NCBI GenBank assembly: GCA_934424575.1
Contig: CAKRXU010000045.1
Span: forward strand, 1 to 20,027
Direction: 5' to 3'
DNA: 20,027 bases
DNA from: an uncultured Blautia sp.
GTDB lineage: Bacteria > Bacillota > Clostridia > Lachnospirales > Lachnospiraceae
Below are positions 1 through 6,551 of this stretch, in pieces. The notes under the pieces were generated by a model, which was not told the DNA's origin, ran no database searches, and saw only the letters and a program-made list of their open reading frames with translations. Made by a program: the position numbers and the translations under genes. How positions within the stretch are numbered: the stretch's first letter is position 1; every line of letters starts with the position of its first letter.

Positions 1-23
1 GTAAACAGGTAGCTTAGAGTTAT

Positions 24-59
24 CAAAACAGGACTGCCATATCTTCCATACAGCAGTCC
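24..59 (-). terminator. Probable intrinsic terminator after the marR-type gene
   Basis: The arms GGACTGC (31-37) and GCAGTCC (53-59) pair perfectly around a 15-nt loop. On the minus strand they are followed by a short, interrupted T run (TGTTTTGATAA). The position just beyond the MarR stop fits a terminator, though the T tract is weak. Confidence 0.6.
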
Positions 60-66
60 CTTATTA

Positions 67-492
67 TCAAAGTTTATTTATTTTTTCCCGCAGTTTCTCG
101 GCGAAATCACAGTTAAGTTTCATAAAGAGTTCCTGCTCTTCGGATGTCCAGGTGTCGTAGATCGTATTTTCGATCTGGATGACTTTGTAGACGGTGTCTT
201 CCATCCGTTTGCGGCCTTTTTCGGTGAGGAAGACCATTGTGTTGCGACCTTCTCCCGGGGTGAGGTAAATGAGCTCTTTTTGTTCCATCTTGCGGATTGC
301 TGAATTTACGGTGGATTTTGTCAGGCAGGCTTCTTTGTAGAGAACGCTCTGGTTGCAGCCTTCCTGATGAAAATTAAAAACATACAAAATCCAGAATTCA
401 CTGTCTGAGAGATTCATCTTGAGTGTAGCCTCATGGTAGGCACTCTGCATCAGACCTTCAATATAAACCCATTCTTTAAATCTTGATTCCAT
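67..492 (-). CDS. MarR-family winged-helix transcriptional regulator
   Basis: A 141-residue protein of normal MarR length. An N-terminal dimerisation helix leads into a winged helix-turn-helix: the recognition helix is about residues 56-72 (LTKSTVNSAIRKMEQKELI) and the wing about 79-93 (GEGRNTMVFLTEKG). A C-terminal helical pair closes the dimer interface. MarR proteins are dimeric DNA-binding regulators, often of efflux or stress genes, released by small ligands. The start is set by AGGAGG eight bases before the ATG. The gene lies 18 bp behind a fragment of a MATE efflux pump, so it probably once controlled a co-transcribed pump that is now mostly deleted. The present ligand and target are unknown. 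Confidence 0.88.
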   Translation of the reverse strand: MESRFKEWVYIEGLMQSAYHEATLKMNLSDSEFWILYVFNFHQEGCNQSVLYKEACLTKSTVNSAIRKMEQKELIYLTPGEGRNTMVFLTEKGRKRMEDTVYKVIQIENTIYDTWTSEEQELFMKLNCDFAEKLREKINKL

Positions 493-510
493 AAACTATG
501 CCTCCTATCA

Positions 511-660
511 TCAGATATATCCATATTTTTTCCTGTTGCGTATCAGGAAGAAGATCGACAGGACCAGTGCAAAAATTTCTGCTGCAATCACTGCATACCA
601 GATTCCATATGGTCCGAACAGGATCGGAAGTACCAGAACACAGATCACTTCAATCTGCAT
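511..660 (-). pseudogene. C-terminal remnant of a MATE-family efflux transporter
   Basis: This 49-codon frame holds one hydrophobic segment (ICVLVLPILFGPYGIWYAV...) and a basic tail (RNRKKYGYI). It resembles the last transmembrane helix and C-terminus of multidrug/Na+ MATE transporters, which are normally about 450 residues; roughly 90 percent of the gene is missing. An ATG at 660 has a good AGGAGG upstream, but the frame also stays open upstream as far as 765, with RRDF just before that ATG. It is therefore unclear whether the ATG is a new start or a former internal methionine. The fragment is directly upstream of the MarR gene. It could still be translated as a small membrane peptide. The MATE assignment comes from recognising the tail, not from a search. 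Confidence 0.6.
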
Positions 661-710
661 AAAATCCCTCCTGAAAGTATTACATAGACGTTTGTTGTCC
701 ATTTTTGCAC

Positions 711-758
711 AAAAAATGTACGAAATCGTGCTTGATAGCATAATACGATTTCGTACAT
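711..758 (-). terminator. 14-bp inverted repeat with T tract, likely terminator of the sigma/anti-sigma operon
   Basis: TGTACGAAATCGT (717-729) and ACGATTTCGTACA (745-757) are perfect reverse complements, extended by one A-T pair, around a 15-nt loop. On the minus strand the stem is followed by TTTTTT. It lies 37 bp past the anti-sigma stop codon. Its symmetry would also suit a regulator operator ahead of the MATE remnant and marR. Confidence 0.6.
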
Positions 759-794
759 AAAGCAAGAAGAATTTTATACATTCACAAACAATTC

Positions 795-1559
795 CTATTT
801 CGCCGTGCTTTCTGCAGCCACTGATTCTGTATTATCTGAACTCCAGATCAGGTGGCATTTCGCTGCCAGTTCGTCTTCTTTCTGCTGTGCTTTCTCTGGT
901 TCATCCTGATAATCCCAGAGTGCAAAGGCTTCTTTTACATTCTCCGGGTCAACGTAATAAACATTTTCAATTCCTGTTGGAAGTGAAGTTTCATCTGTAG
1001 ATTCATCCGCTCCACGTTCATACGCATTCTGGAAATCCTGCAGATTCCAGAGCTCATTTTCTGCATTCACATCGGATGGATATTCTTTGCGGGTCCACAT
1101 AGTTTCTGACAGCATGTAGAACATGTTTTTCTGATCTACGGACAGGACTGATTTCATCCGTCCCAGTGGATTGACTGTGGAATATACTTTCCCGTCTTTT
1201 ACGGATATGTTCGCCTCATCCCAGGAAATATAATTCTCTTTATCGTAGTACCAGTAATGTCCTATCCCGCCTGCTGCCACTACAAGAATGACCGCCAGAA
1301 GGACAGATGCGATCCGTTTCTTACGGACCTTTCGACGGATTTTTCGGAGAGGTTCTGCCTCTGTTTTGTTTGTCTGTATCGAATTGTTTCCTTTCGAAGT
1401 GGCTGTCAGCTGGTTTTCTCTCTGCATTTCTTCCTGCATCTTCCTGCAGGCGGGACACGTTTTGAGATGTTCTTCTACAAGCTGGCGGCTGTCTTCGCTG
1501 ACCATATCATCCACATAAAGCGGAAGCAAGTCTTCTATGATGTTACAGGTAATCTTCAT
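795..1559 (-). CDS. Membrane-anchored anti-sigma factor with a zinc-finger (zf-HC2) domain
   Basis: A 254-residue protein. The N-terminal domain has the zf-HC2/ZAS signature: Cys5, then His31, Cys35 and Cys38 in HLKTCPAC. A very basic stretch (about 70-82) precedes one transmembrane helix (about 84-105). The rest would be an extracytoplasmic sensor domain that I do not recognise. In this family the cytoplasmic zinc domain holds the cognate ECF sigma factor inactive at the membrane, and a signal leads to release or proteolysis. The ATG overlaps the end of the upstream sigma gene by 17 bp, which implies translational coupling and a matched pair. The inducing signal cannot be read from the sequence. 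Confidence 0.88.
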   Translation of the reverse strand: MKITCNIIEDLLPLYVDDMVSEDSRQLVEEHLKTCPACRKMQEEMQRENQLTATSKGNNSIQTNKTEAEPLRKIRRKVRKKRIASVLLAVILVVAAGGIGHYWYYDKENYISWDEANISVKDGKVYSTVNPLGRMKSVLSVDQKNMFYMLSETMWTRKEYPSDVNAENELWNLQDFQNAYERGADESTDETSLPTGIENVYYVDPENVKEAFALWDYQDEPEKAQQKEDELAAKCHLIWSSDNTESVAAESTAK

Positions 1560-2037
1560 GGTTTAATTCCTCCCTGATCTTCTTACATGCTCTGTGATAG
1601 GTGACTCTTGCCCAGCTTTCGCTTTTGCCAAACAGCAAGGAGATTGTGGTAAATGACAGTTCTCCGAACACACGAAGGGAAAAGACTTCTTTGTACGGCT
1701 CTGCAAGTCTGTGCAGTACTTTGTGAACCTGAAATGCCGTTTCTTTATCCGAAAAATTCTGAAGCAGATCCGGTACAAAAGTATCCTCTGTTTCTTCCTG
1801 AGATTCCGGTGCATACTTTTTATTTTTCTTCAGATAGTCATAATATGTGTTTTTGGAGATCTGACAAAGCCACACTCGCAGGTCACAGTCGCCTCTGAAA
1901 TCGTCGACTTTTTTCAGGGCTTTGAAGAATGTTTCCTGCGTGAGTTCCTCTGCAACGTGGGTATTATGCGAAAGTGAGAGCAGATAACGGTATACGATGG
2001 TGAAATACTGCTCGTATACTTCCTGAATATTCAGCAT
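1543..2037 (-). CDS. ECF-type RNA polymerase sigma factor
   Basis: A 164-residue sigma-70 protein with only regions 2 and 4. Region 2 includes AEELTQETFFKALKKV and the -10 recognising segment that follows. Region 4 is the helix-turn-helix ELSFTTISLLFGKSESWARV followed by the basic helix TYHRACKKIREEL. It directs RNA polymerase to a small stress or envelope regulon while its partner, the overlapping downstream anti-sigma factor, is inactive. The start is supported by AAGGAGG nine bases before the ATG. An ECF-type promoter 27 bp upstream of the start codon suggests autoregulation. It cannot be assigned to SigW, SigM or another subgroup by sequence alone. Confidence 0.92.
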   Translation of the reverse strand: MLNIQEVYEQYFTIVYRYLLSLSHNTHVAEELTQETFFKALKKVDDFRGDCDLRVWLCQISKNTYYDYLKKNKKYAPESQEETEDTFVPDLLQNFSDKETAFQVHKVLHRLAEPYKEVFSLRVFGELSFTTISLLFGKSESWARVTYHRACKKIREELNHEDYL

Positions 2038-2062
2038 TAGTGGTTTCCTCCTTCACATATAT

Positions 2063-2089
2063 GACGATGTATGTATCAGAAACGTTACA
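2063..2089 (-). promoter_or_regulatory. ECF sigma-dependent autoregulatory promoter
   Basis: On the minus strand, TGTAAC (2084-2089) is followed after 17 bp by CGTC (2063-2066). This matches the known ECF pattern of an AAC-containing -35 element and a CGT-containing -10 element, as in Bacillus SigM/SigW promoters. The location directly upstream of the sigma gene supports autoregulation. No housekeeping promoter is evident in the same spacer. Confidence 0.65.
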
Positions 2090-2100
2090 AAAAATCTCAC

Positions 2101-2140
2101 AAAAGAAAAAGGCATTCCGATCTATGGAACACCTTTTTCT
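2101..2140 (-). terminator. Intrinsic terminator ending the yjjI-to-esterase operon
   Basis: The arms AGAAAAAGGCATTCC (2104-2118) and GGAACACCTTTTTCT (2126-2140) form a 15-bp stem with two mismatches and a 7-nt loop. The minus strand continues with TTTTTCTTTT. It starts just past the esterase stop. Its AT flanks are symmetrical, so it may act in both directions. Confidence 0.85.
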
Positions 2141-2143
2141 CTT

Positions 2144-2962
2144 TTATAAATTCCCAATCCACGTACATGCAAGTTCTATCCAGGACTGGCATTCTGGCTG
2201 AATGCAGCCGCCGTCTTCGTGACTGGTTTCTTTGTTTGCGAGGCTGAGTCCGTGACCACCTGCCGGGTATAAATGCAGTTCTACAGGCACTTTGTGTTCA
2301 CGCAGTGCTTCAAAAAACAACATGGAATTCTCAACCGGAACGGTATCATCTGTAACAGTATGCCACAGAAATGTCGGTGGTGTATCCTCTGTTACCTGGG
2401 ATTCCAGGGACTGTTTTTTTCTTTTTTCCGGATCATTGCTGTCCTCTCCGAGCAGGCATTCAAACGATCCCTTATGAGCAAATTTGCCAGACGAAATAAC
2501 TGGATAACTGAGGATCAGACTGTTCGGCTTCACCATTTCCGCATCTGTATGCAGGGCTTCTGAAATGAATTTTTCTTTCCAGAATACGCCAAGACTTGCC
2601 GCCAGATGACCACCCGCAGAAAAACCCTGAAGGATAATCTTGTCCGTATCAATATGAAATTCTTCTACATGTTCTCTTAAATATACGACCGTTTTTGCAA
2701 GCTGCATTAACGCCAGTGGATATCTCGCCGAAGCTACACTGTATCGCAGAATCACTGCATGATATCCTCTTGCAAGATACTGCATGGCGATTGGTTCTGC
2801 CTCTCTGTCGGAGGTCATTTCATAACCACCGCCCGGGCAGATCACAACGACCGGACGCTTCCTGTCCGGGTGCATTTCCACAGAATTATCCAGAATATAG
2901 GTATATAGATCCGCAGTCTCCTGGTATCCTTCTACTTTAATCTCTATCTTTTTGCAGATCAT
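2144..2962 (-). CDS. Alpha/beta-hydrolase, acetyl-esterase/BD-FAE-like
   Basis: A 272-residue cytoplasmic hydrolase with no signal peptide. PGGGY (43-47) is the oxyanion-hole loop typical of the Aes/BD-FAE and acetyl-xylan-esterase-like group. The nucleophile elbow is GFSAG with Ser115. Asp206 (TDDTVP) and His237 (GGHG) complete the catalytic triad at the expected spacing. The family hydrolyses small acyl esters, often acetyl groups on sugars or glycosides. The ATG directly abuts the TAA of the upstream ybaK-like remnant, and its ribosome binding site (GGAGG) lies inside that remnant, so translation is probably coupled. It is the last gene of the nucleoside operon. The substrate is unknown; deacetylation of an imported nucleoside or sugar is only a guess. 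Confidence 0.85.
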   Translation of the reverse strand: MICKKIEIKVEGYQETADLYTYILDNSVEMHPDRKRPVVVICPGGGYEMTSDREAEPIAMQYLARGYHAVILRYSVASARYPLALMQLAKTVVYLREHVEEFHIDTDKIILQGFSAGGHLAASLGVFWKEKFISEALHTDAEMVKPNSLILSYPVISSGKFAHKGSFECLLGEDSNDPEKRKKQSLESQVTEDTPPTFLWHTVTDDTVPVENSMLFFEALREHKVPVELHLYPAGGHGLSLANKETSHEDGGCIQPECQSWIELACTWIGNL

Positions 2963-3160
2963 TTAAGCCTCCGTTTCCTTACACACATCCACCCATCCGT
3001 TTGCATCTGCGACCTGTTCAAGTTCCGGGATCGTGAGTTTTACTGCGCTGTGGTCGTTGCCTGCTGCCATCGCAACCGTTGCTGTGGATTCCTCAAGTTC
3101 GATCACATGATCCAGAAATCCCTTATTTTCCAGATATTCTTCTGCTCTTTTTAATGACAT
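2963..3160 (-). pseudogene. Internally deleted YbaK/aminoacyl-tRNA deacylase-like gene
   Basis: A 65-residue product. The start (MSLKRAEEYLENKGF...ELEESTATV) looks like the N-terminus of YbaK/EbsC-type proteins. The remainder (AAGNDHSAVKLTIPELEQVA, then WVDVCKE) looks like their C-terminus. Those proteins are normally about 155-160 residues and hydrolyse mischarged aminoacyl-tRNA (Cys/Ala-tRNAPro); the central substrate-binding core is absent. Residues 29-33 (VAMAA) mark the join, and the frame is intact. AAGGAGG precedes the ATG, and the TAA abuts the esterase ATG. I expect no deacylase activity. The frame may persist because its 3' end carries the esterase ribosome binding site. The family call is from recognition only. 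Confidence 0.7.
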
Positions 3161-3172
3161 GATGTCCTCCTT

Positions 3173-3664
3173 TTACAGTACATAATAATGTGGAATGATA
3201 TCCTCATAATGGCCATCTGGCAGACGGAACCCACCCGGGATCACACCAAGTTTTGTGAATCCGATACGCTCGTAGAGGTACAGTGCATGTGTATTAGATG
3301 CCACAACTGCGTTAAACTGCATCACACGGAAGCCCTTTTCCTTTGCCATTCTCAGGCAGTCCAGGACCAGTTTTTCTCCGATATGTTCCCCTCTGATATC
3401 TCTGCGTACTGCATAACTTGCATTGCAGATATGACCACATCTTCCCACATTGTTCGGATGCAGAATATAAAGTCCGACCACTTCCCCGGTCTCTGTATCC
3501 TCTGCGATTCCCGTGTAAGTCTGCTCCTTAAAAAAAGCATCTCCCGACTCTTTTGTAAGGTCTTCTTCCTGCGGAAATGCCACACCGTCATCCACGACCT
3601 GATTCCAGATCTCGCTCGCTGCCGCCGCATCTTCAGTACGATACTCTCTGATTTTTATGTCCAT
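3173..3664 (-). CDS. GNAT-family N-acetyltransferase
   Basis: A 163-residue GNAT-fold protein. The acetyl-CoA pyrophosphate loop is RRDIRGEHIG (87-96), following the beta-strand that carries HICNASYAV. The C-terminal strand-helix region includes NTHALYLYERIGF (about 124-136), the usual GNAT motif B. The start is placed at 3664, where AGGAGG precedes the ATG by 10 bases; an in-frame ATG 11 codons upstream has no ribosome binding site. It sits 12 bp ahead of the ybaK-like remnant and 77 bp after cdd, with no clear terminator or promoter between, so it may be the distal part of the nucleoside operon. The acceptor substrate is unknown; phosphinothricin-acetyltransferase-like GNATs look similar. 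Confidence 0.85.
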   Translation of the reverse strand: MDIKIREYRTEDAAAASEIWNQVVDDGVAFPQEEDLTKESGDAFFKEQTYTGIAEDTETGEVVGLYILHPNNVGRCGHICNASYAVRRDIRGEHIGEKLVLDCLRMAKEKGFRVMQFNAVVASNTHALYLYERIGFTKLGVIPGGFRLPDGHYEDIIPHYYVL

Positions 3665-3741
3665 GATAAAAACGCCTCCTGCATTATTAAAAATCAAGCG
3701 GATAAAAAATAGAGTGACATCTGTATTTTATTCCAGCTTTT

Positions 3742-4173
3742 TTATTTATTCAGATTATCTGGTCCAAATCCAAGCGGAAGCAGTTCTTTCAGCGTGAAAA
3801 TCTCATACTGGTCCTTGCTTGTTGCGAGAATGATCTGGAATTCTTCAGGATTGCAGAATTCCATCATGACCTGACGGCAGACACCACATGGAGCTGCATA
3901 TTCTTTGAGGTTTTTGTTCAGACCTCCAACTACACAGATGGCATCAAATTCCAGCACGCCCTCACTGACTGCTTTGAAAAATGCAGTTCTCTCCGCACAG
4001 TTGCTTGGTGTGTATCCCGCATTTTCGATGTTGCAGCCACCATAAACCTTGCCGTTCTTTGCCAGCAGTGCTGCACCTACATGAAAGTGTGAGTACGGTA
4101 CATAAGAATAGTCCATCATACTGACCGCTTTTTCGATCAGTTCCTGAATCTGTTTCTGTTCCAGTTTCTTCAT
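3742..4173 (-). CDS. cdd: Cytidine deaminase
   Basis: A 143-residue homotetrameric-type cytidine deaminase that converts cytidine or deoxycytidine to uridine or deoxyuridine and ammonia. Zinc ligands are Cys59 with catalytic Glu61 (NCAERTAFF) and Cys96 and Cys99 (PCGVCRQ). The substrate-binding strand contains GGCNIENAGY (45-54). The start at 4173 gives the usual family length and begins 19 bp after the deoC stop. A longer in-frame opening running back into deoC would add 30 unconserved residues and is not favoured. The ribosome binding site here is weak (AAAGAG-like), so expression may depend on read-through from deoC. It supplies the pyrimidine branch of the salvage operon. Confidence 0.95.
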   Translation of the reverse strand: MKKLEQKQIQELIEKAVSMMDYSYVPYSHFHVGAALLAKNGKVYGGCNIENAGYTPSNCAERTAFFKAVSEGVLEFDAICVVGGLNKNLKEYAAPCGVCRQVMMEFCNPEEFQIILATSKDQYEIFTLKELLPLGFGPDNLNK

Positions 4174-4192
4174 ATTTCTGCTCAACTCTTTC

Positions 4193-4858
4193 TTAATAGC
4201 CTGTAGCTTCTTCGTTCTTGATGATTTTGACAATACGGCTTGTGCCGAGGCGGTCTGCTCCAAGGCTTAAGAATTTTTCTGCGTCATCCAGAGAAGAGAT
4301 TCCTCCGGCTGCTTTCATCTTTACATCCGGACCGATGTGCTCGGAAAACAGCTTGATATCATCAAAAGTCGCACCTGCCTTGGAAAATCCTGTAGATGTT
4401 TTGATATAATCTGCCCCTGCGTTGGTAACTGCCTCACACATCTTGATTTTTTCTTCATCGGTCAGAAGACAGGTCTCGATGATTACTTTGAGGATCTTGG
4501 AACCGCAGGCTTTTTTGAGAGTGCGGATCTCCTCTTCGATCGCATCAAATTTGCCGTCTTTTGCCCAGCCGATGTTGATGACCATATCGATCTCATCTGC
4601 ACCATTTGCCAGCGCATCTTTTGTCTCGAATTCTTTTGCTGCTGTAGTCATGTATCCGTTCGGGAAGCCGATAACAGTGCAGACTGCCATTTTGTCCTGC
4701 ACATATTCTTTGACCTGTTTTACGTATGCAGGCGGAATGCAGACGGATGCTGTTCCATATTTGATCGCGTCATCACAGATCTGTTTGATCTCTTCCCATG
4801 TAGCAGTCTGTGTCAGTAAAGTATGATCTACGTGTTTTAAAATTTCTTTTACATCCAT
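4193..4858 (-). CDS. deoC: Deoxyribose-phosphate aldolase
   Basis: A 221-residue class I aldolase that cleaves 2-deoxyribose-5-phosphate to acetaldehyde and glyceraldehyde-3-phosphate. The Schiff-base lysine is Lys153 in YIKTSTGF. Asp92 (EIDMVINIG) and Lys182 (MKAAGGI) are the other conserved active-site residues. The C-terminus GADRLGTSRIVKI is the phosphate-binding region, and the protein ends in the typical TGY. The start at 4858 gives canonical length, with GGAG 12 bases upstream; an ATG at 4876 would add six residues. It lies downstream of deoD, separated by a palindromic repeat at 4885-4911, and receives its substrate through phosphopentomutase, which is not in this window. Confidence 0.96.
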   Translation of the reverse strand: MDVKEILKHVDHTLLTQTATWEEIKQICDDAIKYGTASVCIPPAYVKQVKEYVQDKMAVCTVIGFPNGYMTTAAKEFETKDALANGADEIDMVINIGWAKDGKFDAIEEEIRTLKKACGSKILKVIIETCLLTDEEKIKMCEAVTNAGADYIKTSTGFSKAGATFDDIKLFSEHIGPDVKMKAAGGISSLDDAEKFLSLGADRLGTSRIVKIIKNEEATGY

Positions 4859-4884
4859 GTTTTTATTATTCTCCATTCTTGTTA

Positions 4885-4911
4885 GTTGCTGTTCACTCCG
4901 TTCACAGTAAC
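4885..4911 (-). repeat. 27-bp palindromic repeat, copy 1 (deoD-deoC spacer)
   Basis: The minus strand begins GTTACTGTGAAC and ends ACAGCAAC. GTT-CTGT pairs with ACAG-AAC, and an inner AC/GU pair closes a GGA triloop with GA/GA bases between. Another copy at 11878-11904 matches at 24 of 27 positions. No T tract follows, so it is not a canonical terminator. Confidence 0.7.
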
Positions 4912-4923
4912 TCTTATTATTTA

Positions 4924-5634
4924 TTATGCCAGTTCCAGTGCAATTTCCATCATTTTGCCGAATCCAAGCTGACGGTCCTCGGCGCTTAAAGATTCTCCTG
5001 TATACAGATGATCCGAAATTGTCAGCATGCAGAGTGCTTTCTTTCCTGCTTTGGCAGCATTCATATATAATGCCGCTGCTTCCATCTCCACTGCCAGCAC
5101 GCCCATATCGCGCCACAGGTCGTTTACATTGCTCATGGCATTGTAGAATACATCGGAAGACAGAACATTACCTACAACCACATTCGTGCCCTGACGTTTC
5201 GCAGTCTCTACCGCTCTGTTCAGAAGTTCGTAATCTGCGATCGGTGCAAAAGTTCCCGGCAGGCCATACTGATACGCATAGTTGGAATCTGTGCAGGCAC
5301 CCATACCGATCACCACATCCATCAATTTGATGTTGTCCTGAAAAGCTCCGGCAGAACCGATACGGATGACCTGGTCTACATCATAAAAATTGAACAGTTC
5401 GTAAGAATAGATTCCGATAGACGGCATCCCCATACCGCCTCCCATAACAGAAATTTCCTTTCCTTTATAGGTTCCTGTATATCCGAACATGTTTCTGACA
5501 GCATTCACTTGTCTTGGATTCTCCAGATATGTCTCTGCAATATATTTTGCACGGAGCGGATCTCCCGGCATCAATACAGTTTTTGCAAAATCTCCTGCTT
5601 TGGCACTGTTGTGTGCAGTTGGAATATTTGTCAT
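4924..5634 (-). CDS. deoD: Purine nucleoside phosphorylase (DeoD type)
   Basis: A 236-residue hexameric (low-specificity) purine nucleoside phosphorylase. It splits purine (deoxy)nucleosides with phosphate into base and (deoxy)ribose-1-phosphate. MPGDPLRAKYIAE (22-34) and RIGSAG (91-96) bind phosphate. VEMEAAALY (182-190) contacts the sugar and base, and Asp208 (SDHL) is the catalytic acid. His8 (PTAH) corresponds to the residue donated to the neighbouring subunit. The start has AAAGGAGG seven bases upstream of the ATG. It lies 74 bp behind yjjW in the same operon. The importer encoded directly upstream would supply its nucleosides. Confidence 0.96.
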   Translation of the reverse strand: MTNIPTAHNSAKAGDFAKTVLMPGDPLRAKYIAETYLENPRQVNAVRNMFGYTGTYKGKEISVMGGGMGMPSIGIYSYELFNFYDVDQVIRIGSAGAFQDNIKLMDVVIGMGACTDSNYAYQYGLPGTFAPIADYELLNRAVETAKRQGTNVVVGNVLSSDVFYNAMSNVNDLWRDMGVLAVEMEAAALYMNAAKAGKKALCMLTISDHLYTGESLSAEDRQLGFGKMMEIALELA

Positions 5635-5708
5635 CTTACTCCTCCTTTATATTAATTTCGTTTTTGCTGTAATATCATTCCCCAGATGAAACGGATATTG
5701 ATGTTCCA

Positions 5709-6551
5709 TCAGATCAGCGTAATGTGCTGAAATCCTTTTTCCCTTAATATATCTGCCAGGTGAGCCAGATACTCCTGGCTCGGAACCTGATAATGCGAAT
5801 ACTGCTCCCTGACTCCCATCGGACGGTATGCAATGATCTTTACACGGATATCGTTGATCTTCAGATATGGTGCAAGAAAATCTCCCATCTCACGGATACT
5901 TTTCTCTGTGTCATAAAGTTCCTGTACGATGACCGCTCTTACTTCGTAGAGCTTGGAAGTTTTTGCCAGATATACAGCATTCTTCAACACCATTTCATTT
6001 GTAAAATCGGTGACCTTCCTGTGCTCGGCAGCTTCAAACGCTTTGATATCCAGCATTACGCCGTCTGATACTCCCATCAGTTCCGGATAATCCTCAAACG
6101 GGATCATGCCGTTGCTGTCGATCAGTGTCCCCAGTCCATCCTTCTTTGCCAGGCGGAATAACTCTGTCAGAAACTCCGGCCAGAGCATGCACTCTCCCCC
6201 TGAAACACTAAGACCTCGGATGAACGGAATCTGCTTCTTAACTTTTGCATAGACTTCTTCCGCTGTCATCTCAAAGGTTCTCGGAGAACTGTCGTTAGGA
6301 CAGACGTGGATGCAGGTATCGCACTGTACGCATTTCGACGGGTCAAACGCTACCTTGCCGTTTTCATCAAAAGACAGTGCACCTGCCGGGCACTGTTTTA
6401 CACAGGTACCGCATTGTACACATAATTTCCTTGTTTCCGGATTGTGGCAGTATTTGCAGTTGATATTGCATCCCTGCAGGAACACTGCCGTCCGGTTACC
6501 CGGACCATCCACACTGCTGAACGGGATGATCCGGTTCACTACTGCTTTCAT
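5709..6551 (-). CDS. yjjW: Glycyl-radical enzyme activase, YjjW family (radical SAM)
   Basis: A 280-residue radical SAM protein that would install the glycyl radical on YjjI. The SAM cluster motif is Cys28-Cys32-Cys35 (CNINCKYC). It is followed by a ferredoxin-like insert with two 4Fe-4S motifs: Cys44/47/50/54 and Cys74/77/80/84. The GGE motif that binds the SAM methionine is at 118-120. The two-cluster insert is seen in YjjW and other non-PFL activases but not in PflA. The ATG directly abuts the yjjI stop codon, so the two are translationally coupled. The YjjW assignment rests on size, insert and pairing; function beyond activation of YjjI is unknown. It needs anaerobic conditions. Confidence 0.92.
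   Translation of the reverse strand: MKAVVNRIIPFSSVDGPGNRTAVFLQGCNINCKYCHNPETRKLCVQCGTCVKQCPAGALSFDENGKVAFDPSKCVQCDTCIHVCPNDSSPRTFEMTAEEVYAKVKKQIPFIRGLSVSGGECMLWPEFLTELFRLAKKDGLGTLIDSNGMIPFEDYPELMGVSDGVMLDIKAFEAAEHRKVTDFTNEMVLKNAVYLAKTSKLYEVRAVIVQELYDTEKSIREMGDFLAPYLKINDIRVKIIAYRPMGVREQYSHYQVPSQEYLAHLADILREKGFQHITLI

Noticed and set aside
3188..3712. Plus-strand 174-codon frame mirroring the GNAT gene
   Set aside because: It is antisense to a clear GNAT fold, and its composition does not resemble a real protein.
4193..5116. Very long N-terminal extension of deoC reading back into deoD
   Set aside because: The extra residues are unconserved, overlap deoD, and the start at 4858 gives the exact family length.
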